Below are positions 37,401-48,531 of a stretch of DNA of 64,000 nt, in pieces. The stretch is from Hyalella azteca (Eukaryota > Arthropoda > Malacostraca > Amphipoda > Hyalellidae): contig NW_025932050.1 in assembly GCF_000764305.2 (NCBI RefSeq), positions 434,001 to 498,000 of the forward strand. The letters run 5' to 3'. Made by a program: the position numbers and the translations under genes. The notes beneath the pieces were generated by a model. The model did no database searches. It was not told where the DNA came from and worked only from the letters and a program-made list of their open reading frames with translations. How positions within the stretch are numbered: position 1 is the stretch's first letter; the number at the start of each line of letters is the position of its first letter.

Positions 37401-39085
37401 GATGGTTCACGAACGCGTCAAAGAATCTTTGCTGGAATTGGTGCATGATTCCCACTTGGTATTAAAAGGATGATGCAGCATCTAAATAAAGTGGATGATC
37501 CAGCATAAATTCTATTCTATAAAAATTCCCATTAAAAAACTCATTTTGACTCAGAAATTTTCTGTCAGGTTATTGGTGACAAAAAGAAAAAAGGGTCAGA
37601 AAAAAAGTCTCAGTTATTTTATTCTACATCTACTTTTGCATGGAGAAATAGGGAATTTTTTATCACAAAAATATTTGTATTAATTTCGTAAATTTTAGAC
37701 GAACAACGCTGAACAAATCAAAGCAAATCCTCATAAATATTTACCAATATTCTTGGGCGCTTCAGAGAAAAAAAGAACATTTTTCAAGTCTGGGCTCTGT
37801 TTATAAATCTCTGCACTGTCCATTTACACTGCAGTTTAGAATAAAAGTGGCAAGACTGGAGCAGCACAAGTGCGTGCCGGTGTTATTTCCGAGCAATCAA
37901 TCGGCGATGGGGCTTTGCAGAGGCGATATCGACCTCGGCTTGCTGAACACATGCATAAAGAAGCGAGTTCTACTCAATAGAAAACGTTCGTTGTTGATGA
38001 CATGAAAATTCAACTGATGCAATAATACATTCAATTAACATTCAATTGTTTCGTACATTCAATTGTTTCGAGTGCACCCCCCCTGGTCGATAATAATAAT
38101 GACAGTTACAACTATAAACTTACCTTCACGATTTCCAATTGATCGTCTCTATTTGACAACATTTTCATTTTTGGTTCCTGTATAGGTTGTTTGCTAGATT
38201 TTATTATTCATCACATTATTTCACATGATGAAATAAAAAAAAATATAGACCAAGTAGATTATGTATCAGCTTAAACACCGATTATTTCTTCTTAAAATTT
38301 TTCAATAAACTCTGGACATGATGGTTATATGACTATAGATATGTTTCTATGAATTAAATTTTCTTACAGTGATGTCAATTATTTTCACACGAAATGTTTT
38401 GAACCAACAAACACGAACCAGGAATGGTTCCACTAACCAATTGTCTGTCATTCGCTGTTGTTAGAGCTTCTATTCGTGATGATGTCCTCAAGACTTGAAG
38501 TAATTCGAGTATCCAGAGTAGCACCGTCCGTTATTGAGGAGAATAACATTAGTGTTAAGGCCTAACAATCCGGCCCTGACTTCAGTATTAATAACAAGTG
38601 GCCGAGATGCGATTGCCTCTCTGGGCCGGCGGTGATTTGCATCATAATCGCCTATTGGCTGCCTCTAGATGAGTTTATGGAAGCAAGCTCCGCTATACTA
38701 AGACGAGTTCTGTATTGCATTGTTCCTGCTTCTTGAGTGCGAAGGCGTTGCGCACCCTGCAGACTGTGTAACGTCTTTGAATTTTGTTTTATATTACTAA
38801 GATACAATCTGAGAACTTTTTTTATGGTATCGATATATTTTTTGCCTTAATTGTATACTGATTTAGTGTTGATTAAACAATCAACAATAACAACTTTGTA
38901 TTACGGTAACTTTTCATTTTAATTCTTTAGGGAACATGGACCGTGAATTTTAATTCCATGTTTCAATTACTATTCATTTAAAAACTAATTGTATGTATAT
39001 TATCCTAGTTTCAACTCTGAAATTTTGCTGCCATTATTAATTGATATCGCGTTCAGTATGTGTACTCCCTTCTTCAAAATGAAAA
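28454..39085. other. About 10.6 kb of non-coding DNA, no recognised gene
   Basis: If the donor at 28454 is real this would be intron sequence. ORFs reach at most 118 codons (30956-31312 minus) and none has recognisable homology. Small structures noticed: a 10-bp perfect inverted repeat CAGCGTCGCA/TGCGACGCTG at 30912-30921 and 30937-30946; a 7-bp GC hairpin at 33866-33886; three AATTTTGGATA words at about 36427-36475; three ACATTCAATT words at 38028-38066. GC-rich patches lie at 32.39-32.49 kb and 33.06-33.45 kb, without exon evidence. Confidence 0.5.
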
Positions 39086-39088
39086 CGG

Positions 39089-39480
39089 GGTGCGCAATGG
39101 TAATTGATGATGCGCGTTAGCGATGGTATGTCGATGGTGCGCAATGGTAATTGATGATGCGCGTTAGCGATGGTATGTCGATGGTGCGCGATGGTAATTG
39201 ATGATGCGCGTTAGCGATGGTATCTCGATGGTGCGCAGTGGTAATTGGTGATGCGCAATACCGATGGTATCTCGATGGTGCGCGATGGTAATTGGTGATG
39301 CTCGTTACCGATGGTATTTCGATGGTGCGTAATGGTAATTGGTGATGCGCGATACCGATGGTATCTCGATGGTGCGCAGTGGTAATTGGTGATGCTAGTT
39401 ACCGATGGTATCTCGATGGTGCGCAATGGTAATTGGTGATGCTAGTTACCGATGGTATCTCGATGGTGCGCAATGGTAAC
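39089..39480 (+). repeat. 47-bp minisatellite, about 8 copies
   Basis: A unit of the form GTGCGCAATGGTAATTGATG..GCGATGGTAT.TCGATG repeats every 47 bp. Early copies read TTGATGATGCGCGTTAGCG; later ones read TTGGTGATGC..GTTACCG, so two subfamilies sit side by side. The 71-codon minus-strand ORF at 39211-39426 is its translation and is not a gene. Confidence 0.95.
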
Positions 39481-42400
39481 GGTTGTCTCGATGATGCACG
39501 ATAATCGCGCTGCAATGACGCAGGACCACAGCGGCGCTAAGGTCGCACGCGTCACATGAGCGCTGCAGCAAGCATTAGTACGGCAACGTGCTGTGTTTTA
39601 GACTTGAAGTTCCTACTGACGGCTGGTCTTAGGATGATGATAAATTATGCACGGCTTCTCCTACATCTCCTGCCTGCCTGCGAGCGCTCGTTTCTCACGC
39701 TAGCACGTCCGAGCGGATTGCTCCTCTTCCGGTGGTGCGGCACTAGGCGTGTGGTCTTGTTCAAATGTGTTGTGTATAATACTAGAATATTTCCGTGTAT
39801 AGTATTTGTTAGAGTCTTGAAGCTGCTTGATGTTCATGATGCATGTGTGGCATGTGCGTGGTTAGTGCGCTATTGGTCTAGTCGCGAGTAAAGAAGCCTT
39901 GAATGTGGTGCGTGGTATGCCCATAATATATATGCTTGATGTGAGGACATACTGTTTCTCACACTAATACAGTATGACTATGAGTATAAAAGAAATCATG
40001 TTTCTCTATAGTACCCCTTTCCAATAATTACTGTGAAACCATGTTTTAGCTTAATCACACTGTTCACATATTTTGCCCTTAATCTGTAATAACTTGATCT
40101 ATGGGACTTTGTGCATGAACATTATGCTCTGTTGGTACTCTGAGCAGCATTCATTATTTTCCGAGAAATTCATAATGCACGCCGGGCCAAATTATCTCCG
40201 TGGATGATCACAACAGCAGCAACGGTAGCCGCATAGTATGGCTATCAATTTGTGGTCTTTTGCGAGCACTGGGCTGTTTTCCGGGCAAAGTTAGGTTGCG
40301 GGGAGGCGGTGGTCGGCTCGGTGTATCTTCATCACGAGGGAAAGAGGGCTACAAAATACGTCCTGGCAGCCTCACTAGCTGTCAACCACGCTCCAGTTGC
40401 CGGATGGGTTTATTGTGGTAAGGAATTGTGCTAAAAAGGCAACAGCATGTGAATAGCATGAGTGCTGGCCCTAGCATCTGCGATATTGTGGGTCCCTTTG
40501 CCGAGCTTCATCCGACGCTCTCACGGACGATAAGGGAGTCTTCGGAGACGTCAAGATGGTCTTCAACAACACCCACGATCATAAGCTTTCTTGGCGCTTT
40601 ATCTGCAACGATACTTTGTGTAGATCCATATCTTGGAATGAGCGCCGGCAAAAAGACTCCAAATAAGAAGCACCATTCCTTGTACGTTGATTCAAACTTT
40701 ACTGGAGCATCTCGGGAATATTGTTATAGTGCGTTGGGGAGACTTCCAGTAGTCGGCGACGTCCTTTAAGGGACGCATCAAACCTGATACCATCATCAGA
40801 GGCTTCTCCAGTGAATTTATGAGGCGATCAAGTGCAACAAAGAAACGCGCTAAGCAGAGTCACTCGGGTCGCTTTTGCTTGGGAAATTTGTCGCAGTATC
40901 GTGAGGAAATTTGTCGTGGTATCGCGTGGAAATTTGTATGGCAGAACGCGCGATATGCATCAAGAATATACGCCCACGATCATCCACACTTCTTTATTAG
41001 GGTTCTTCTGAATATCCGTTATGAGTGACGCGGAGCCCCAAATGTTCATCTCGTCTTATCCTGGGCCTAGTAAGACACTTACAAATGGCCTGAGCAGAAG
41101 CTCGCATGTCCTGAAAGTTTGTCCGAAGATTAGCCCGCCCGCCCTATTGCGCTCCCGGGCTGAGACTGAATTGAATCTGATGAATTAAGGAACGTAATAG
41201 TGTATCAAAGATTTAAATAACCTTTTTTAAAATTTTCAACTATTTAATTCCTCTAAATCTATTAATTTACATGATCTTGTATCTTTCACAACAAAACATG
41301 TACTTTCCAAAGCCAATTAATACGGGCGGTAAGTTCTGATCGAATTGCATCACAAATCCAGATTCAATTAGGCATAAGCGCTCTCTCTCAAATAATTTCA
41401 GTTCGAAGGTTGTTGTATAATATTAAACTCAGCTCGTGTTCTTTTAAACTCGTCTGTGGTTATTTTACCGCTAGAAGAGCGAACTCAAACTCGTTCATGA
41501 AAGAAAAATTAACGTTTGCATGTTTTCATCATAACATATGTACTGTTGCACTAATGGCATTACTCGTATAACCGCAAGATAAATGCGTAAACCTTCAGCT
41601 CTTACATATTAAATGAACAACGATTTCAGAGGAAACTAGAGATAGCCAATGAATTTCACGTCAAGAATGGATGTGGAATGATTCGAGCATGTGATCGCCG
41701 TAGCATCTCACGGGACAAAGAGGCTCATCCATCGAGCCAAACCGGCCTAGTATAAGAACAGGAAAGACGTTGGTGTATGGATGAACCCAGCGCAGGAATT
41801 AATGGTTCAATTACCGATTCTGCCTCCTTGAAGGATTTCCGGAATTCTTAGCAGGCTCTGAGATGCGGATTTGGTCCACTTGTCACCGCATGAGTTGTCC
41901 GTAGATGCCGCGCGCCGGTCTCTACAACAGCCTCAGATAGAACCAAGATTTCGGTGCGACGTCTGAAGTTCGTCTAATGGCCTCTGACCTCGTTAGAGAG
42001 GACATATTGCTTCCGCTAATATAAGACGATGAGTCGTAAAGATTTCCACCAATGCTGATTTGTTGTATCATCACCGGTATAAAATTTTATTTGGATTTTG
42101 AATCATGCCAAGGTGTGATACCAAGGACATCAGAGGCCGAGTCGTTAGAAAAAAAAGGAAGATTGATAGAATTCTCGAATGCTTGGTATCGTTAATCTTC
42201 TGTTTACAATGATAAATTAGTTCGTAAATATCGATCTAATATTTCTTAATACTTCGTTCGTAAATATCGATACTTAGATTTCGGATCTTAGCGTCATTAC
42301 CTTTCACTAACAATATTACACAGTATCACCATTCTGAATTTTACGCGGGTAATTATCTATGGCTAGATGAATTTCCCAACCGTCACAGTTCGATGCATTT

Positions 42401-42520
42401 ATGCACGATTGTATCGTAGCTCCTCAATAATGTATATTTCAACGTCGGCGGAGAACACACTCTGCACGTCGAGATAGAATATGCAAAGACAAGAGCTAGG
42501 CAGATGCGCCTCTGAGACGC
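39481..42520. other. Non-coding stretch with GC-richer patches, no recognised gene
   Basis: The zone 39.5-41.1 kb is GC-richer, with several overlapping open frames of 60-113 codons on the plus strand (39556-39891, 40200-40421, 40252-40434, 40428-40769, 40819-41028). None carries a domain I recognise, and the frames overlap each other. At 40878-40945 the 23-bp unit GGAAATTTGTCG..GTATCG repeats about 2.5 times. A diverged or lineage-specific exon cannot be excluded, but nothing positive supports one. Confidence 0.45.
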
Positions 42521-42530
42521 AACGATGGCG

Positions 42531-42544
42531 CCGCCAGGTGGCGC
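42531..42544 (+). promoter_or_regulatory. CTCF-like binding motif
   Basis: CCGCCAGGTGGCGC matches the animal CTCF consensus CCASYAGRKGGCRS at 13 of 14 positions; the only departure is G for A at position 3. It contains AGGTGGCGC, the core reported for Drosophila CTCF. It sits in a small GC-rich island within AT-rich DNA and is itself nearly palindromic. CTCF is an 11-zinc-finger architectural protein that sets domain boundaries. A single motif is not proof of occupancy. Confidence 0.45.
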
Positions 42545-44167
42545 ATCGCCCCCAATCACTGTCGTGGCAAAGATGGCTGGCAATTATCTTACCGGAATTG
42601 GAGGATATTTCCACAACACTAGGCGAAAGCTTCTCTTGGCCCATCCAGATGTCATCTCTGCATGTCGGATTCTATCTCCGCTTAGGCACTTTGAATTTGC
42701 TTTGTTTGTTTTTGAAATTTGGTGTTACCAAGCAAATGAGATACAAAAGCTGCGTTCACCTTTTGACTTTGAAATTTGGACTGAAAACTTACAAACTTTC
42801 GAGTATAAATAGTTTCCCCTTCACATTCAAACTTATTCTAAAAGCTAAACTGGGTTTCTGATGACGTGTGCAAGAGATTAGCTTATCCAAGTTTCATCAG
42901 TTTTTTCCATTACATATGCTGTCAACTCTGACCGTTACAGGATTTCGAATTGAAGGTTTCAATAATTATTGTACGAAAATACGTAGATAAAATATTACCC
43001 AAGGGTCTTGTAAGGATGTATCTATACACATTGAAACGCCGAAGCTTCCATTTATTTTAGGCTGGCTGCTAAGGAATGCATTTTGCAGTTTTACCTCTCG
43101 CTCCGCACGCCGGCTTTCTCGAAGGCACTTCAACATTCTTGGCTCTAATCACTTAAAACTTTGCCTCTCTCAACAATCGGCAGTCATTCAAATGGAACTT
43201 CATGGGGAAAAACTCACGGCTTGAGAGCAAGCGACGATAAAAATTCCAGTATTATTCTTCCTAAGAACTATAACTACCTGATTCCAGGGAAAAAACCATA
43301 CTCTAAATCTCTTGAAATTGTGAACATAGAATCTGTTTGAGTTTTTGATGTAGGTGCCTGAGAGTCCGAGACATCAGATTCTGGGTAAACTATCGTGACG
43401 ATAAGATAGCAAATTGAAACAGAATGAGCTGCTGTATAAGTCCATGCATTGTTGTACTCGCACGAAAGGAAGTTGTTCTTTGGACAGATATTAATATGAA
43501 TGGGTAAAGTATTGAAAGGTTTGGGGAGCTACTCCCCTAAAATGGAAATTTATGAGGGCACCTTCAAGAAGAAATTGAAGAGGCTCCTATCACTGAACCT
43601 CTCACCTTTGGTTCTCATTTTCTGATTTCTATAACTTCTTAACTTGAAGAAATATCTGCGTGGCATTTTTTATTGCAAATGATTTTATTAAATTTGAATC
43701 TAATTTTTGAAATTTTTGATTGGTTTTTCAATGTTTGCAACCTATTTATGTTAGAAACTATTATTAGCAAAATTCACTTATCTGAAAAATTACAAATCAG
43801 ACTTAAAATTTGAAAATTTTGGATGAAGGGTAATTATTTTATTATGCTCATCAACCTCGTGGTTACAATTTTCTTGCAATCCCTAAACGATTAAACCGTA
43901 CGAGTTTAACTGCAAATTTCATCTGCAGCGCATTTCCCAGGTCCATTTACACACGGTGTCCCTTCTTCTGGCTGCAATGGTTCTCTTTTAAGGCTTCTTG
44001 GCGTTTACTTGAAGGAAAATTTAGGAGCCCAGTTGACAGTAGGTCGCAGCAAGTTTGGGTCCTGATAGACCTGACTGTCGGGGGCGCCGTATATTTACAA
44101 GAACTGTCACTCCACGGCTGGGCCGACTTGAACGGCAATGCGACGCCGGCGCCGCTATAGCTGCTTG
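42545..44167. other. Non-coding stretch, no recognised gene
   Basis: Overlapping plus-strand ORFs of 126 and 95 codons at 42481-42861 and 42525-42812 start in the GC-rich island and run into AT-rich sequence; no family is recognised. Another GC-rich patch lies at 44.06-44.16 kb, with overlapping minus ORFs (97 and 109 codons) that also resemble nothing known to me. Confidence 0.5.
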
Positions 44168-44320
44168 CATTGCGACTTGAATTGTCCTTTTGTGACTTAG
44201 AAGCCAAGCTTTGTAATGCTTTGCCTTCAAAATACTGCAAAAACAGGTATAAGTTTCATTTTGCAGCAGATTTATGCGCGTTAAACCACATTTAAGTGCT
44301 GATCTTACGTCATTTGTTAT
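44168..44320 (+). repeat. Diverged duplicate, copy 1
   Basis: Aligns by eye along its whole length to 45508-45652. Shared blocks include CATT(G/A)CGACTTG, TTGTA(A/T)TGCTTT(G/A)CCTTC, AAAACAG and TTTAAGTGCTGAT against TATAAGCGCTGAT. The mismatch level suggests an old duplication or two members of an interspersed family. Confidence 0.65.
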
Positions 44321-45507
44321 ATGAAGCGCAAAGAATAAACTTACAGACATTATTTATATTGTAATTTAAATGTTGTGATGCATTTTAATCGTGCTTCAAT
44401 GTTAATTTGGGAGCCAAGTTTTAAGTTTCACGTAGCTCACGGCTGGTTTCATGAAATATTAACAGGAAATTTGTAAGTTTTTCAATTTGGTGAGTTCGTA
44501 GATTTTATATAATTTATATAAAATTGCCAGGCTTTTAACCGTTTTAAAAATTTTCGTTCACTGTTCTGAATTGATGTCAATTGATCCATCAGAAGTTAAC
44601 AATTTTAGCAAATTTTTTCGGAGCCGCGAGCCCTCCCAGCTGAGGCGGCGGTCGCCTGCACCAAGCACCTTATTGCGACCAAAATCATGAATGGACGTCT
44701 AAATTTACGGCTCCTGATGAACATCAACGTCCAAATGTACAAGGAAAGCTTCATAATGAAAACTCGGAGGAAGCAATGTCGGGCCGCCCCGTATAAATAT
44801 TTCTTGCCCTTCTTAAGCTAAAATAAATCCTGGTGACAGCGCCACACAAGCCGAGTGCCAGACTTTAACTGATAGACTGACTCGACTGATGAAATGCCTA
44901 CCTACTCCTGGGCTGCAACGGCACGGCGAGGACTTCCTACATCTTGCTAGGTTCGGACTTCACGACATTTTAGTGAAGCAAAATCCTTCTGGGATGAATA
45001 GATGTGACAAGATCCCGTACCTTCCCTTCCGTGTCCCTTTGACTTCCTCCCGAAATAAACTTTTTCCGCCAGTTATTTCTACTCAGCTCTTTTGGAAGAT
45101 CGCGATACAAATTTTTATCTTCATGCTTGTTCATTTCCTAAAGGTGGATACATTTTTTAGAATTATATTGTCTGCTGGTAATTTTTCTTGCAATTGTAAT
45201 GTATGAACTCTTATTTTATTTTATTTTTATCAGTAAACAAGAAAATATTCCTTGTTATTATACTAGCAACTCGTGCACTGATTGAATACTGACGCAAGGG
45301 CTTCGGACATGAATATCATAATTCCTATAATAAAAGTCGCATCGAATTTCTACACAAGTAATGCAAATTCTTTATACACTAAATTATATTTTAAAGATTT
45401 CAAACCTAACTCAATGAATCCTTGGATAAATTCAAATCAAATTAAAGTTTGTGAACTAGAATACAAGAAAGTATTCAAGTAAAAAAATTAATAACATCAA
45501 CCTTTGG

Positions 45508-45652
45508 CATTACGACTTGTAGTGTTTTTTGACGTTATGGAACATTAGCGTTGTATTGCTTTACCTTCAAACATGTGCTAAAACAGTTAAATGTTTAACT
45601 TTACACCAGAAATCTTTAAATAAATATAAGCGCTGATGCAAGTCTATTTGTA
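45508..45652 (+). repeat. Diverged duplicate, copy 2
   Basis: The partner of 44168-44320, same orientation and about 1.34 kb downstream. Small indels shift the alignment in several places. The intervening 1.2 kb contains no second duplication that I can see, so it is not a simple long tandem. Confidence 0.65.
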
Positions 45653-46436
45653 CGTGACCCTCATAACAAGCCCGTTGAAGTGCGCATTAAGGAAGGCAAT
45701 TTCAGCTCCCGAGAATCACTTCCATACACCGGGCCCTTCGACGGCCAAAAAATGTATTTATTGGCCTCGAGGTGTCAGAGAGGCTCGCATTCTCGCGCCG
45801 CCTTCGTATGCTTTGATTCCCATCGTTAACGATTAAAATTCCAGCTGTTCCAAGACTGTCCGCCCCAGGCAACCTCTGCAGACAGGCATTAGCATTTGGA
45901 GTACAATCTCGCGAGCCTCGATGCTGTACTCATTCCAAGTCTTATGATTCATTAATATTTACAAACGCATATCTTGCATCCTGGATCTGAAATTCCATCG
46001 GCGACAGAGACTCGAGCTGGCAATGAACCAAAATCAGGGAGGAGGAGGGGGGTTACGCTGGAACGTCAGCCGTGTTGTGAAGAAGTCTGTAAGCTTTCAT
46101 GTCATCATATTTATTCTGTATAATTCGTATAATATTGCACTCAAAAGCTTTAAGCACGGTCGTTTCTTATGTAACCGTGCAAACGGTAATTTTCGCAATT
46201 AATCGTTTTTATTTCTCAGCATAGATGCAGTTTAGCTTTCAATTCCTTAAAACTGTACTGAATTTGAACATAATTCCGTTGATAACACTTGCAGAAGAGA
46301 AATCAATTCATGTAGTTTATTATATATCATGTAATTTTACATTTATTTATCTAAGTTTGTGTTTTAGAGCGATCGAGTTTGAAGCCTGGCGTCGCTAACA
46401 TGTATAGGTTCTATTAAAGGGCGCGTATATACACGG
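45653..46436. other. Non-coding stretch, nothing recognised
   Basis: A 66-codon ORF at 45636-45836 and otherwise broken frames. A purine-rich GGAGGAGG run occurs near 46040. No element boundaries noticed. Confidence 0.6.
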
Positions 46437-46514
46437 TAATAATTATATATATATATATATAATTATTGTGTCGGTATCCTACTAAATCAACCTGAAATTT
46501 AATTCTAGTAGGAA
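46437..46514. repeat. AT palindrome followed by a CCTACTA/TAGTAGG foldback
   Basis: AATAATTATATATA and its mirror form a near-perfect 30-bp (TA)-centred palindrome at about 46438-46466. Immediately after, CCTACTA near 46478 is inverted as TAGTAGG near 46508. Such AT palindromes can extrude as cruciforms; no functional link is shown. Confidence 0.7.
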
Positions 46515-46925
46515 AATAGGACTGAACTGGAAGATAGAAAGGAAAGAATTGGATCAATAATATATGATTTCAATGGTCAATATGATTTATAAATTGATAT
46601 ATCTAAATTAATTGGAAAAGAAAGGATTTTTCCTCCTGTTCTGAAGCAAGAACGAAATGGGGGAGGTGTGAATAAAAATTGTATTATTATTCACGGGATT
46701 CGGAGTAACAGGGTTCCAAAATCACAGGAATTATCGAACCTGACTAACGACGGTTAGTAACCTGCGGTTATGTTTAAAATCTTCATATAATCTGTACAAC
46801 AGGCACTATAAAAGTTATGGGCGCGCATCTACAGAAACTCACCGCATCGTCACACAACTTGAATCATGAATCTGCTGCTTCACATAGAAGAAGTCAGAAG
46901 ATTCAGATGATTATACTGCTTAGTA

Positions 46926-47050
46926 CAATAATAGTAATAATAATAATAATATTAATAATAATAATAATAATAATTATAATAATTATAATAATAACAATAA
47001 TAATAATATGTATTATTAATAAAAATAATAATATTAATGATTATAATAAA
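46926..47050 (+). repeat. (ATA/TAA)n microsatellite, interrupted
   Basis: About 125 bp of ATA/TAA units with TAT, GTA and CAA interruptions. It generates the poly-isoleucine frame at 46817-47062, which is not a gene. Confidence 0.93.
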
Positions 47051-48453
47051 CCATATTTATAGTCGGAAAATCCTGATAAGCATCGCAAAACAAATGTGTG
47101 TTGCTGCACTAAAAAGTGAATATTTTTGTTTGAATCATGTGAATTTTCTGTGGAAATTTCTATCAAACTTCAGAACGGAACATAAACAAGAATCCTATGC
47201 CAAGAGGCTTTGAAAATTTTCTCTTCATAAAGATTTCTTCAATTCAAAATTTATTGATGGGATGAGGGATACCGTATTCACTAATTTTGTATAATGAATG
47301 GGGTTAAATTTTATTTATTATATTATTGTTGTATTATTTATTCATTTTTAATTAATTTGTAATCGTAATTAACATAACTGCTGTTTAAAAATAATTTTCT
47401 AACCTGAAAGTTGATTCGATGAAATTATTCTTATATAAAACTGATTAACCGTCCTCCGCGACGCCGGGATCGCCTGTTAGTATTTAATTCGTGCAAGTGA
47501 TAAAATTAACACAAAGTTAGCACATAAGCTACGAAAATGCTTCGTATTTGTAAAATACGAAACTGTAAGATACGAAAAGGATTCGTAATGCTTCAGGTTT
47601 TGAACGTCCTAAATTTCCTAGAATAACGAATTCCAAACAAGTAACTAAGCTGAGTTCAATTCATGAAAAATGATAATCAAGGGTTGGTTTAACTGAACAT
47701 ATACTGCTCGAAATTTTTGAGCTAAATAATTGTTTGAGACGCCTATAAAATTCTGTATTGAGTCACTCCACCCATCGTACCTAGATTCCCTAAGTTTCTA
47801 TGTTGTTTCTCCATTGAAATCAATTCATCATGAACAACGGTTCTAGCCAAACGTCAGGCGTCTCGTCTAATTGACGGTCTCCGCATTATGAACATTCAAC
47901 TGTTGATAGGATGCCGATACCACGCATTTACCGGCATTATCATTAGACTTGGATGTCTTCGTCAAACTTTACACATTCCCAGTGATAAATATGGTGTATT
48001 ATCTAATTGAATTCGCTCTGCAGTAACTCAAGAGGATTTGGAAATTCTAAATACTGACGAAATATCGTCTTAACAAACTTCAGCCTCAGCATGATGCCCG
48101 TGTCACACTCGTCGTGGTTTTTACGCGGTCTTGGTCACATGGTAATAATGTATCGAGGTTGGATCCGAAGGATGATAGACGTAGCACGGAGTCCCTTCGG
48201 CGCTCGGCAGCATGACGCTGCTGTCACAGAGACTAACTTATGGGGCGAATATTGAGGTAGCGCACAGATATCTGTCACTGACTTCATCCTGTACCCAATA
48301 CAAACTGAATAAATTGAAACCTCGACGCTCTGCAGACTGACATCCACCTTGCGAGAGGCGCAAATCAGCTGCTCTATTAATATGCACTCAATAATAATAT
48401 CATGGGTTTACTTCTAACTTTCCGTAACCTATTGTTTTTCATTTTCGTGTGTT
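47051..48453. other. AT-rich non-coding stretch
   Basis: Nothing coding is recognised. At 47541-47561 TTCGTATTT, a 3-base loop and AAATACGAA make a perfect 9-bp hairpin, followed by a third GATACGAA word. Confidence 0.55.
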
Positions 48454-48531
48454 TATATTCGTATTGATATTTCAATGCTTACATTTATTTTGCAATGAAA
48501 ATGTACGCAAGGAAATATCAATACAAATATA
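48454..48531 (+). ncRNA. 78-nt pre-miRNA-like hairpin (candidate)
   Basis: The 5' arm 48454-48486 pairs with the 3' arm 48499-48531 at 29 of 33 positions without any gap: there are single mismatches at stem positions 7 and 26 and a 2-base internal loop at 21-22. The loop is 12 nt (48487-48498). Stem length, symmetric small mismatches and loop size fit an animal pre-miRNA. Plausible mature arms would lie at about 48465-48486 and 48501-48522. Neither arm matches a conserved arthropod miRNA seed that I recognise. The structure works on either strand. It could instead be a decayed MITE, since no host transcript is known and the flanks show no clear TA or TTAA duplication. Confidence 0.4.

Noticed and set aside
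40200..40769. Overlapping plus-strand ORFs that could be exons
   Set aside because: Three frames overlap each other, none is recognisable, and at least one lacks an ATG start; composition explains them.
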